Assembly (NCBI GenBank): GCA_035405645.1
Contig: DAONJL010000003.1
Coordinates: forward strand, 67,266-131,265
Reading direction: 5' to 3'
Origin: DAONJL01 sp035405645 [NCBI: bacterium]
GTDB lineage: Bacteria > JAGOBX01 > DAONJL01
Length of the DNA stretch: 64,000 bases
Shown here: positions 1 to 8,253 of the stretch, piece after piece
Numbering within the stretch: the first letter of the stretch is position 1
Layout: the number at the start of each line of letters is the position of its first letter
The notes under the pieces: generated by a model
What the model was told of the DNA's origin: nothing
Database searches by the model: none
The model's input: the letters and a program-made list of their open reading frames with translations, nothing else
Program-made: the position numbers and the translations under genes

Positions 1-2961
1 AGTGGAGATGATAGATTAGAAGGTAATTATAGTAATGAAGCAAGTGGAACACCATATAACGAAGTGCCAATAACATTTATACTGGATGCAGGTAAAAATT
101 CGATTAGTTATAAGAGTATTTCAATTGGTGGAACATTTAATAATTGGTCAGTTAATGAAGATACTTTACAACATATTGGTTCTGGTAAATGGAAAATAAC
201 AAAATATTTAATGCCAACTACAACAATTGAATATAAATTTATCATAAATGAACAAACCTGGGAGCGTGATAAACTATTTAGAATAAGTTATTATGATGCA
301 AATGGAACAGCAACAACAGTTTATATAGCAGGAACATTTAATGGATGGAATACAACAGCAACACCTATGAAAAAGATTGATGCACATAATTGGATAATTG
401 ATTTACCTGTTTCAAATGGGACAGAATATAAATTTGTAATTGATGGCAACTGGGAAGGCGGCGGCAATCGAATAGTATCAGGTGCAACACCAAATAGATA
501 TTTAAAAATACCGGGTTATGCTGATACTATTTATTGTAATTGGAATGATACTCCTGCAGCACCAGATTTAAAATTAGTTGCTGGAAATAATGTCATTTAT
601 GTTTCCTGGACATCGCAGGATAGTGATGTGCTTGATACTGGTTATCGATTATATAAATCAAAATATCAAGATACAGGTTTTGTTTTAATTGATTATAAAA
701 ATCAATATTATAATTATGCTGATACAGATGTAAAACAAGGTGAAACATATTATTATTATATGATGGCAATTGATTCGACTGATAGTGAATTACAATCCGA
801 AACTTCGATTATTCAATCAATTACACCAGGCTATTTAAGTAAAGCAAAATTTATCTTATATGCAGGCTATAATCCACAGGTATTAAAAATAACAATAGCA
901 GGTGAATTTAATAATTGGAATAAAACAGCAAATGAATTAATATACGATTCAAATGGAGTATGGATAGGAGAAGTAGATAATATTGTAATAAATAAAGAAT
1001 ATAAATACAAATACATATATAACACAGAAAATTGGGAAAATATATCAGATAGATATAATGTAATAAAAGAAGTAAATATAGATAATTGGGAATATACGCC
1101 AGATAAACCGATAGTATCAGCAAAAGCAGAATTATCAAGAATTATGATAACAATAAGCACATCAGATATAGATATAAAAGAATATACATTATATCGAAAT
1201 GATACGATTTATCAAATAATAACATCGAGTGAATTTAGCACAGTATTATATGATACAAATATAAGTGAGGGTGCTACATATACATATAAAGTGGTGGCAA
1301 AAGATTGGTATGGTGCGCAAAGCGAATATAGTGAAATAGTAAGCGTAGAAGCAGGGAAACAGGTTGAATTAAAATTTTTTGTTGATATGAATTCAGTAAT
1401 TTATGAAGGCAAAAAAATAGAATATGGAGTCCAAATAGCAGGTTCAATTGAACCTTTAAATTTTGATAAACCAATAAAAAATAAAATGACATTGACAGAA
1501 AATAATGTATATGAAAAAACAATTAATTTTATGACAGGTCAGACATTAAAATACTATTATGTATATAATGCAGGCACGAGTAAAGAAACAAAAGAAAAAT
1601 ATAATTATACATTTTCACTTTATGCACCACAGGCAACATCAGTAAAATTGATGGGAATAAAAGGATGGACTGATAATGATGCATTAATAATGACAAAAGA
1701 TAGTTCAGGCACCTGGACATATACAATTCAATTAGAACCAGGCGAATACGAATATAAATATAAGATAAATGATGTTTGGGAAAATTTATCAGATGGTGGA
1801 AATAGAAAATTAGAATTATATCGAACAATTTCAATAACAAATAATAAAGTAATATTTGATGTATTTAATCAGTTCGATGGAGTTTCAACAAAAATATCAT
1901 CACCAAAAGGACTTGTATCAATTTCATTTAATAATAAAATTATGCTTGATTGGGAAGATATAAGAGAACATTGTATATTAAATCAATATCGAATTTATAA
2001 AGGAAATAGTAACACAAATTTGAATTATTTAGATTTCAGTTATATTTCAGGATATACAGATACTAATTTTATTAGTTCAGATACAAATCCATATTATTAT
2101 TATGTAGTTGCAGTAGATAGCAATGGCGTAATAAGCGATGCATCAGAAATAATAGAAGCAAAATTAGCAACAACTAATAAAGTTAGATTAAGTAAGAATA
2201 ATATTGTTGATTTAGAAACAGACCAATCAACAATAACAAAACAAAAGATAAGAAATTTCAGAATAAATACAAAATCAGAAATAAGATATTATTCGTTTTA
2301 TAAGGAAATATATAGAAGTTATCTTCAAATAATAAATACAGCAAATAGTAAATTATCAAATATAGAAAAAATCCATTTCTTAGATAATAACAATATTGAT
2401 AGTTATATTTATTCAGTAGAGTTAATAAATGAAAATAATGAAGAAGTTCATCAATTTGATAGTGCAATAACAATAACATTTAGTATAGATACACCAACAT
2501 TTAATGCAAATTATACTGCTGGTGATTTAAAAATATATGTATTAAATACACAGGATTATGTATGGGAAATGATAAGAGAACCAGTAATAGTAAATAATAC
2601 TAAAAAAACAATAAGCACAACAAGATATAATAATTCGATATATATAATTGTTCGGACAGATACAACACCAATTGGTATAACATCAGTTTTAGTATATCCA
2701 AATCCAATATATTATTATGATTCAATTGATAAAGTAGTTAATTTTATAAATTTACCAGCAAATTTAGAATGTATAAAAATATTTACAATAAATGCCGAAC
2801 AGGTTTCAGAAATCAGAAATTACATAAATTTAGGTGTAAATATGAATGCAAAATGGGATTGTAGAAATGATAATGGCGAATTAGTTGCAAGTGGAATATA
2901 TATATATTATATAAAAACAGGAAGTGGAGTATTAACAGGAAAAATCGGTGTGATTAAATAA
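1..2961 (+). CDS. Multi-domain surface protein with CBM48/E-set and FN3 domains and FlgD-like sorting domain (5' partial)
   Basis: The frame is open from base 1, so the gene starts before the window; the GTG at 64 is only an internal codon. About 986 residues are visible. Several E-set modules of the glycogen-binding type (AMPK/isoamylase early-set) can be seen by their GxFNxW core and YKFxI/YKYKxN strand: about codons 22-95, 100-175, 280-360 and 540-620, with a divergent one near 470. FN3-like domains lie between them, marked by a YRLYK or YTLYR strand. The C terminus holds a YPNP start (around 2695) and a VASGIYIYYIKTG end, the pattern of FlgD-like/T9SS type A sorting domains. Inferred role: secreted, surface-attached protein, perhaps glycan-binding. 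The next gene follows after 6 bases without its own clear ribosome site, so the two are probably co-expressed. The ligand is unknown. Confidence 0.8.
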   Translation, partial: SGDDRLEGNYSNEASGTPYNEVPITFILDAGKNSISYKSISIGGTFNNWSVNEDTLQHIGSGKWKITKYLMPTTTIEYKFIINEQTWERDKLFRISYYDANGTATTVYIAGTFNGWNTTATPMKKIDAHNWIIDLPVSNGTEYKFVIDGNWEGGGNRIVSGATPNRYLKIPGYADTIYCNWNDTPAAPDLKLVAGNNVIYVSWTSQDSDVLDTGYRLYKSKYQDTGFVLIDYKNQYYNYADTDVKQGETYYYYMMAIDSTDSELQSETSIIQSITPGYLSKAKFILYAGYNPQVLKITIAGEFNNWNKTANELIYDSNGVWIGEVDNIVINKEYKYKYIYNTENWENISDRYNVIKEVNIDNWEYTPDKPIVSAKAELSRIMITISTSDIDIKEYTLYRNDTIYQIITSSEFSTVLYDTNISEGATYTYKVVAKDWYGAQSEYSEIVSVEAGKQVELKFFVDMNSVIYEGKKIEYGVQIAGSIEPLNFDKPIKNKMTLTENNVYEKTINFMTGQTLKYYYVYNAGTSKETKEKYNYTFSLYAPQATSVKLMGIKGWTDNDALIMTKDSSGTWTYTIQLEPGEYEYKYKINDVWENLSDGGNRKLELYRTISITNNKVIFDVFNQFDGVSTKISSPKGLVSISFNNKIMLDWEDIREHCILNQYRIYKGNSNTNLNYLDFSYISGYTDTNFISSDTNPYYYYVVAVDSNGVISDASEIIEAKLATTNKVRLSKNNIVDLETDQSTITKQKIRNFRINTKSEIRYYSFYKEIYRSYLQIINTANSKLSNIEKIHFLDNNNIDSYIYSVELINENNEEVHQFDSAITITFSIDTPTFNANYTAGDLKIYVLNTQDYVWEMIREPVIVNNTKKTISTTRYNNSIYIIVRTDTTPIGITSVLVYPNPIYYYDSIDKVVNFINLPANLECIKIFTINAEQVSEIRNYINLGVNMNAKWDCRNDNGELVASGIYIYYIKTGSGVLTGKIGVIK

Positions 2962-2967
2962 AATATT

Positions 2968-4221
2968 ATGAAACTAAAAATTATTTTATTAATTTTAATT
3001 ATATGTGTTTCAGTATATGGTAGCAGTAGTAAAGTAGGTACAACAGCAGCAAACTTTTTAAAATTAGGTTATGGTGCGCGGCCCGCTGCAATGGCAGAAG
3101 CATATACAGGTCTTGCTGATGATATCGCTGCTATATATTTTAATCCAGCTGGTTTATTAAATGTAAATAGACATTGCATTTCTTTTATGCATTTGAGTTG
3201 GATAGAAGATATAAATTATGAATGGTTATCATATCTAATAAATTTAAGTTATAATACAAAATTAGCATTTACAATTGCTTATTTAAATTATGGTTCGATA
3301 CAAAAAGTATTAGAAAATCAAACAATTGTTGGTTCTTATTCTGCTTCGGATAAATTAATGATTGTAACTTATTCTTCATTATTAGGAAAAATTCCGTTTG
3401 GAATGAATTTCAAAATAATAAAGCAGGATATAGATTTAGAATCAGCAACAGGTTTTGCTTTTGATTTTGGTATAAAAGATAAATTAACAGATTCACCATT
3501 TAGATACGGTTTAATGGTGCAAAATTTAGGTAGAATGAGTAAATTCAAATATGAACGTGATTCATTGCCCTGGACAATTAGATTTGGTTTAATGTATCCG
3601 ATATTTTTTATGAATCTAAATACAGCATTTGATCTTGTTTATCCAAATGATGATGATTTATATACAAATATTGGTCTTGAATACACACTTGCTTTTAGTA
3701 ATGTAAAAACATTTATTCGAACAGGTTATTCGACATTAAGCAGAAATAATAATGATAGAAAAAGATATACAGTTGGTTTTGGTGTTAATATAGAAGATTT
3801 TAATTTTGATTATGCATTTCAACCATTTGATTTATTTGATAATTCTCATAAATTTTCTATTGCTTATGAATTTGGCAAACCAAAACTTGAAAAAGTTAAA
3901 ATAGATACATTTGATATAACAAAAGATAAAATAGCAGCAATAAAAAAGATAATACAAAATGGATATACGACAAGAATAGTATATTATAATCCAGACGCAA
4001 AATCAGTAACAATAACAGGACCATTTAATAATTGGGATTTAACAAATTATAAATTAGTAAAAAATAAAAAAGGATTCTGGACAATAAATTTAGATTTACC
4101 AGCCGGCAGATATTTTTATAAATTAAAAGTTGATGATGAACTAATAAATGACCCGTTTAATAGTGAAGTTATTCCAGATGGTTTAAATGGTTACAATTCG
4201 ATACTCTATATAAGTGAATGA
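2968..4221 (+). CDS. PorV/UPF0164-family outer-membrane protein with C-terminal E-set (CBM48-like) domain
   Basis: 417 residues. Residues 1-18 form a signal peptide. Just after it comes the family hallmark: an AANFLKLGYGARPAAMAEAY stretch, then a run ending AAIYFNPAGL. The middle (to about residue 300) alternates like a beta-barrel. Residues about 335-417 form a separate E-set domain with a GPFNNWD core and an FYKLKVDDE strand, the same type as in the upstream gene. In type IX secretion, PorV is the outer-membrane shuttle that receives cargo with C-terminal sorting domains. The upstream neighbour is such a cargo, which supports a transport or anchoring role here. A C-terminal glycogen-binding-type domain on a PorV homologue is unusual. 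Family assignment is strong; function in secretion is inference, since no other T9SS component is in the window. Confidence 0.82.
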   Translation: MKLKIILLILIICVSVYGSSSKVGTTAANFLKLGYGARPAAMAEAYTGLADDIAAIYFNPAGLLNVNRHCISFMHLSWIEDINYEWLSYLINLSYNTKLAFTIAYLNYGSIQKVLENQTIVGSYSASDKLMIVTYSSLLGKIPFGMNFKIIKQDIDLESATGFAFDFGIKDKLTDSPFRYGLMVQNLGRMSKFKYERDSLPWTIRFGLMYPIFFMNLNTAFDLVYPNDDDLYTNIGLEYTLAFSNVKTFIRTGYSTLSRNNNDRKRYTVGFGVNIEDFNFDYAFQPFDLFDNSHKFSIAYEFGKPKLEKVKIDTFDITKDKIAAIKKIIQNGYTTRIVYYNPDAKSVTITGPFNNWDLTNYKLVKNKKGFWTINLDLPAGRYFYKLKVDDELINDPFNSEVIPDGLNGYNSILYISE

Positions 4222-4380
4222 TAACACAATTAATTTGTTTGAGAATATAATAAGTATTTTGTGCTCATTTAATTTAATCCTAATAATTTTTATAAAAAAT
4301 TTTTTAGTAATAAATTTTAAAAAAATTAATACAAAATTGTAGTTTGTAATAAATTTAGAAAAATAAAAAGGATAAAATTT

Positions 4381-4812
4381 ATGTGGTTAATATGGTTTAT
4401 TATTGGTGCGGCTTTAGCAATATTAGAATTTGCTGTGCCTGGCTTAATAATTATTTTTATTGGTTTAGCCTGCTGGGCAGTTGCTTTATTATTATGGTTA
4501 GGAGTAAAATTAACAGTTGGCTGGCAATTGTTTTTATGTGCTTTTTTCTCTGTATTTTTTATTGTATTTTTAAGGAAGAGAATTAAATGGTTAAAAGGCA
4601 GAGAAGAAGCATTACCAGAAGATGAATATATTGGTAAGACAGCAATAGTAGTAGAAAAAATAATTCCAGAACAAGGCGGAAAAATAAAATTAGAAGGCAC
4701 ATATTGGCCTGCAAAATCAAATGAAATTATCGAAGAAAATGAAGTAGTAAAAATAGTAAGTAAAGAGAGTATTTTAATGATGGTCGAAAGATTAAATAAA
4801 AAGGAGGGATGA
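4381..4812 (+). CDS. NfeD-like membrane protein (short form)
   Basis: 143 residues. Two or three membrane segments fill residues 1-70 (starting MWLIWFIIGAALAILEF, then LIIIFIGLACWAVALLLW). A soluble OB-fold-like end follows (GKTAIVVEKI, then LEGTYWPAKS near residue 115), as in the NfeD C-terminal domain. It lacks the serine-protease domain of long NfeD proteins. The next gene, a stomatin/SPFH protein, begins 3 bases after the stop; NfeD and SPFH proteins are classic partners in membrane microdomain maintenance. The weak AAGGA upstream sits 10 bases from the ATG. Confidence 0.85.
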   Translation: MWLIWFIIGAALAILEFAVPGLIIIFIGLACWAVALLLWLGVKLTVGWQLFLCAFFSVFFIVFLRKRIKWLKGREEALPEDEYIGKTAIVVEKIIPEQGGKIKLEGTYWPAKSNEIIEENEVVKIVSKESILMMVERLNKKEG

Positions 4813-4815
4813 AAA

Positions 4816-5742
4816 ATGATTGGTGGTGTTTTTGGTGGCATTATTTTATTGTTGATTATAATTACATTATTAAAGACAGCGCGAGTAGTTCCGAATAAGG
4901 AAGCATATATTGTTGAACGATTAGGAAAATATAGCAGGACATTAGAAGCAGGTTTTCATATTTTATTTCCCTGGATTGATGTTATTCGTTATAAACATAC
5001 ATTAAAAGAAGAGGCAATTGATGTGCCATCTCAAATTTGTATTACAAAAGATAATATACAGGTAGAAGTAGATGGCGTGTTGTATGTAAAAGTTATTGAC
5101 CCATATAAAGCAAGTTATGGAATAGATAATTATAAATATGCAACAATTCAATTAGCACAAACAACGATGCGTTCTGAAATGGGCAAACTTGATTTAGATA
5201 AAACATTTGAAGAGCGCGAGGCAATAAATGCTGGAATATTAAAAGTATTAGATGAAGCAACAATACCGTGGGGAGTAAAAGTAACAAGATATGAAATAAA
5301 AAATATATCTCCTCCACAGAGCATAAAAGACGCAATGGAAAAACAGATGCGAGCAGAGCGGGAAAAAAGAGCATTAATAGCAGAATCAGAAGGTGAGCGT
5401 CAGGCAAAGATAAACAGAGCAGAAGGTGATAAACAGGAAGCAATACAGAAATCAGAAGGCGAAAAGATGAAGAGAATAAATGAAGCAGAAGGACGAGCAC
5501 AGGAAATATTAAAAGTAGCACAGGCAACAGCAGAGGGAATAAAAATAATAGCGCAGGCAATAAGTGTAGAAAAAGGAAGTGAAGCAGTATCATTAAAAAT
5601 AGCAGAACAATATATCGCAGAATTTGGTAAATTAGCAAAAACAAATAATACAATGATTATACCATCAAATTTAAGTGATATTGGCAGCATTGTTTCTTCA
5701 CTTACAAAAATTTTAAATGGAATAAATATAAGTCAAAAGTGA
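4816..5742 (+). CDS. Stomatin-like SPFH/PHB-domain protein
   Basis: 308 residues. Residues 2-20 form one hydrophobic anchor. The SPFH/PHB domain follows (VPNKEAYIVERLGKYSRTLE, VQVEVDGVLYVKV-type strands, and the TTMRSEMGKLDLDKTFEER motif). Residues about 185-250 are an Ala/Glu/Lys/Arg-rich coiled coil with repeated AEG and SEG motifs, as in paraslipins and QmcA. An AAGGAGGG ribosome site (4801-4808) sits at the end of the NfeD gene, so the pair is translated from one transcript. Likely role: oligomeric membrane-microdomain scaffold with its NfeD partner. Physiological substrate unknown. Confidence 0.9.
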   Translation: MIGGVFGGIILLLIIITLLKTARVVPNKEAYIVERLGKYSRTLEAGFHILFPWIDVIRYKHTLKEEAIDVPSQICITKDNIQVEVDGVLYVKVIDPYKASYGIDNYKYATIQLAQTTMRSEMGKLDLDKTFEEREAINAGILKVLDEATIPWGVKVTRYEIKNISPPQSIKDAMEKQMRAEREKRALIAESEGERQAKINRAEGDKQEAIQKSEGEKMKRINEAEGRAQEILKVAQATAEGIKIIAQAISVEKGSEAVSLKIAEQYIAEFGKLAKTNNTMIIPSNLSDIGSIVSSLTKILNGINISQK

Positions 5743-6133
5743 AAATGGCTAAATAGTTTTAGAAAAAATATTAGTGTTTAGTAAATGTTCATAAAAAAGT
5801 TAAAGGAATAAAAAGTATAACAAAAGCCTATTTTTATAAATCTTGATGATGCGATGGGGGGAGAATTTTAATTTGCTTTCTAAAAAAATTAGATAAGTGA
5901 TTATGTATTAGCGTAAATTGCGATAAATATATTTATCTAGTAAAAAATTATAAATTTTTTTCTTTAATATCAAAATATGTGATGAAGTGATGACGCCTGT
6001 CCCCGTATTCTTGTCCCCGTATTCTTGTCCCCGTATTCTTGTCCCTGTTTTACTTTTTACCTGTCCAAATTTTAGTCCCAATTTTGAGATAGCCTGTGTT
6101 TCGTATGATGAAAAAAATGTTATTTTTCTTAAT
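5743..6133. other. Intergenic region with tandem and dispersed repeat
   Basis: No gene is visible in these 391 bases, which lie between a plus-strand and a minus-strand gene (both end here). The only structure is the GACGCCTGTCCCC motif at 5992-6004 with the tandem 14-mers that follow it. I saw no clear hairpin terminator. Confidence 0.6.
5981..6045 (+). repeat. GACGYCTGWCCCC-family repeat with 3.4 copies of a 14-bp unit
   Basis: A head sequence (GATGAAGTGATGACGCC) leads into three exact copies of TGTCCCCGTATTCT at 5998-6011, 6012-6025 and 6026-6039, then a partial copy TGTCCC at 6040-6045. The same head-plus-CCTGTCCCC layout recurs at 7914-7958 and 29750-29797, and the 13-base core GACGYCTGWCCCC also at 7693-7705 (minus) and 27098-27110. 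All are intergenic, as expected of a REP-like dispersed repeat. No transposase that could mobilise it is in the window. Confidence 0.8.
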
Positions 6134-7630
6134 TTATTTTTTTATAAAACTTTTGATTCTCATTAAATATTCGTCTGGTGGTTTCCATTCGACCAAGTTA
6201 TTGTTTTTATATTCTAAAAATATTTTATTTTCGTATATTTGAGTATGTCCAAAATTTTCATAATTTTTTTCACCATAATCGTCCCAATAAGGAATAACAT
6301 TTATATATTTTTTATTATAAAAAAGCCGTAAGGCAAATTCAGTTCCGTTTATTAATGCTATTAATTTATTTGGTGCATTTTCAGCCCAGCGCGGTATATC
6401 TTTTATAAAAAAGATAGTATAATCTGGTATCTCAGGAAATTTATCTTTAAAAGCAGAAAGAAATTTTTCACTTGTTTTACCAGCATTTATCCACCAATTT
6501 ATTCTTTTATTTATGGCATAAATCGAACCTATGGAATAAAATAAAAGTAAGATAAAAATGAGAACTTTGATTGGTAAATAAAATTTTTTAATAAGATTAT
6601 AATTATTAAAATGTAGCCAGAAGCCTAATAAAATAATACCCAACCCAATGTGTGGCAAATAAAAATATCTATCACCATTAAAAACATAATAAATATTTAA
6701 TAATAAATATGGTGAAGCAGTTATGATAATCCATAAAATACCAAAATAATAAATTTTATTTCTTACTATAAGTGCCATAATCAAGACGAAAATGATTGAA
6801 ATATAATGAAATCTAATAAATAAAGTAATTTTAATAATAAGCGGAATTTTAAAATGAGAACCAAAAGAGCAAGGAATAAAAGTTCGAAATAAAAACCAGT
6901 TTATATTTATTATAATTGATTTTAATGTAAATTCAAATTCATAATTCCCTCTATTGAAAGTTATTCTTTTATTATGGTAAGTTGGACCAATTAACATAAT
7001 AAAAATATAGGAAATAAAGACTAAAAATAAAAATATGTATTTTTTCTTTATATAATATTTTAATTCATTAGTAAAAAAGAAAAGGTCAACTAAAATTATC
7101 ATAGGAAAAATAGATACACCCATTTCACGAGAAAATAAAGTTAAGAACATACTGATTATTGTCAAATAAAGAAAAATATTTTTTTTAGTTAAATTAAACT
7201 TAATAGAAAAAATTAGAGATAAAAAATAGAAGAAAGCACAAACAACATTATTAGTGCAATTTATCCAGATGATGTTATCAGCAGAAAAATAATATACTGT
7301 AGCGAGTAAAGAAATAATAAACGAATAAAATGAATTTTTTATAAGTAAAAAAATGAAATAAAAAAGCAGAATATTATTTATAGCATTTAAAGTAATAGTA
7401 AATAAATGATATCTGGAATAAGAAACACCAGCCCAGAAATAATTTAAGTAATAAACAACAAAAGTGATTGGCTGATAAAAAAATTTAGTAAGTGGTGAAT
7501 AATAATGAAGATTATTTCTGTTGTAAATATAAAAGAAATCATCAGCAACAAAAAATGCTTTTGTTGCATTATAGTAAATTGCTATACTTAAAAAGAAAAT
7601 AAAAAAAATATAGTAGATATTTTTTTTCAT
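6134..7630 (-). CDS. GT-C-type membrane glycosyltransferase or related polytopic membrane protein
   Basis: 498 residues with about ten hydrophobic segments. An early luminal loop carries VADDFFYIYNRN (near residue 30), an acidic pair typical of the first loop of GT-C enzymes such as the PMT/ArnT families. The C-terminal roughly 130 residues are soluble (IRFA-like FIKDIPRWAENAPNK, IPYWDDYGEKNYENFGHTQI). GT-C enzymes move sugars from lipid-phosphate donors on the outer side of the inner membrane. Donor and acceptor cannot be told. It stands alone, opposite in direction to both neighbours, and repeat motifs in opposite orientation lie on its two sides (5992-6004 and 7693-7705). Confidence 0.65.
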   Translation of the reverse strand: MKKNIYYIFFIFFLSIAIYYNATKAFFVADDFFYIYNRNNLHYYSPLTKFFYQPITFVVYYLNYFWAGVSYSRYHLFTITLNAINNILLFYFIFLLIKNSFYSFIISLLATVYYFSADNIIWINCTNNVVCAFFYFLSLIFSIKFNLTKKNIFLYLTIISMFLTLFSREMGVSIFPMIILVDLFFFTNELKYYIKKKYIFLFLVFISYIFIMLIGPTYHNKRITFNRGNYEFEFTLKSIIININWFLFRTFIPCSFGSHFKIPLIIKITLFIRFHYISIIFVLIMALIVRNKIYYFGILWIIITASPYLLLNIYYVFNGDRYFYLPHIGLGIILLGFWLHFNNYNLIKKFYLPIKVLIFILLLFYSIGSIYAINKRINWWINAGKTSEKFLSAFKDKFPEIPDYTIFFIKDIPRWAENAPNKLIALINGTEFALRLFYNKKYINVIPYWDDYGEKNYENFGHTQIYENKIFLEYKNNNLVEWKPPDEYLMRIKSFIKK

Positions 7631-7692
7631 TTTTTTTATAAGATAAAATAAAAATAAAAATTTTGCAAGATAAAATTTTTTATTGTTTATAT

Positions 7693-7715
7693 GGGGTCAG
7701 ACGTCCTTAAAGTCC
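7693..7715 (-). repeat. 23-bp dispersed motif, exact inverted copy of 27088-27110
   Basis: Reads GGGGTCAGACGTC then CTTAAAGTCC on the plus strand. Its reverse complement is present without a mismatch at 27088-27110. The first 13 bases belong to the GACGYCTGWCCCC family in minus orientation. Confidence 0.85.
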
Positions 7716-7926
7716 TTAAATTTTTAAAAAGTGAAAATGTATAAAAAATTTATATAAATTATTTGAGGTATCATTTTCTAAAATTGTTTAAATAATTAAA
7801 ATATTAAAAAATGCGGAACTGAATATATTATAAACTCACCTTGATAGAATATCCGAGAAAATAATAATATATTAAAAAAATAAATAGAAAATTTACTTAT
7901 ACTTATTTAAATTGAGGTGAAGAGGT

Positions 7927-7958
7927 GAAGCCTGTCCCCAATATCCTGTCCTCAATAT
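7927..7958 (+). repeat. GACGYCTGWCCCC-family repeat with two 14-bp units
   Basis: After GAGGTGAAGAGGTGAAG come CCTGTCCCCAATAT (7931-7944) and CCTGTCCTCAATAT (7945-7958). More degenerate relatives (TCTCCTATATGTCC, TTCCTGTCAC) continue to about 7990. Same layout as the loci at 5981 and 29750. Confidence 0.75.
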
Positions 7959-8253
7959 GGTCTCCTATATGTCCACTATATTCCTGTCACATAAATTATC
8001 TTCAATATTCTAATCAATCTCATATATGTATAACATAAAAAAAAATAAAGTTGAGATAGCAAAAAAACTGGAGTTTAAGTAAAAATTTGAGAACAGAGAA
8101 AACAAATTGTTAAATAATAAAAAATTAAAAAAATAATAAAAAAAGAAAAAGATTTTTTTAATGGTTAAGTAAAATTAAAATAACAAAAAAAAAGAGAAAA
8201 TAATATTTAAAATATAAAATTTAAGGAATAATTTTTGCTTTATTAAATAAATT

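Larger units (their letters stand above)
7631..8253. other. Intergenic region, 623 bp, with two copies of the dispersed repeat
   Basis: Between the divergently transcribed glycosyltransferase gene and the giant surface-protein gene. It holds the inverted motif at 7693-7715 and the GAAGCCTGTCCCC repeat at 7927-7958. The rest is A-rich low-complexity sequence. I found no convincing promoter for the downstream gene and no ribosome site before its ATG at 8254. Confidence 0.6.

Noticed and set aside
4326-4841. 171-codon minus-strand frame over the NfeD gene
   Set aside because: Antisense to a clear NfeD gene; composition (Pro/Asn/Lys, no motif) is a shadow of AT-rich codon use.
5093-5653. 186-codon minus-strand frame over the stomatin gene
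   Set aside because: Leu-rich shadow of a coiled-coil gene on the plus strand; no motif, no ribosome site.
5998-6045. Tandem 14-bp units as a CRISPR array
   Set aside because: Units are directly adjacent, with no spacers, and no cas gene is in the window.
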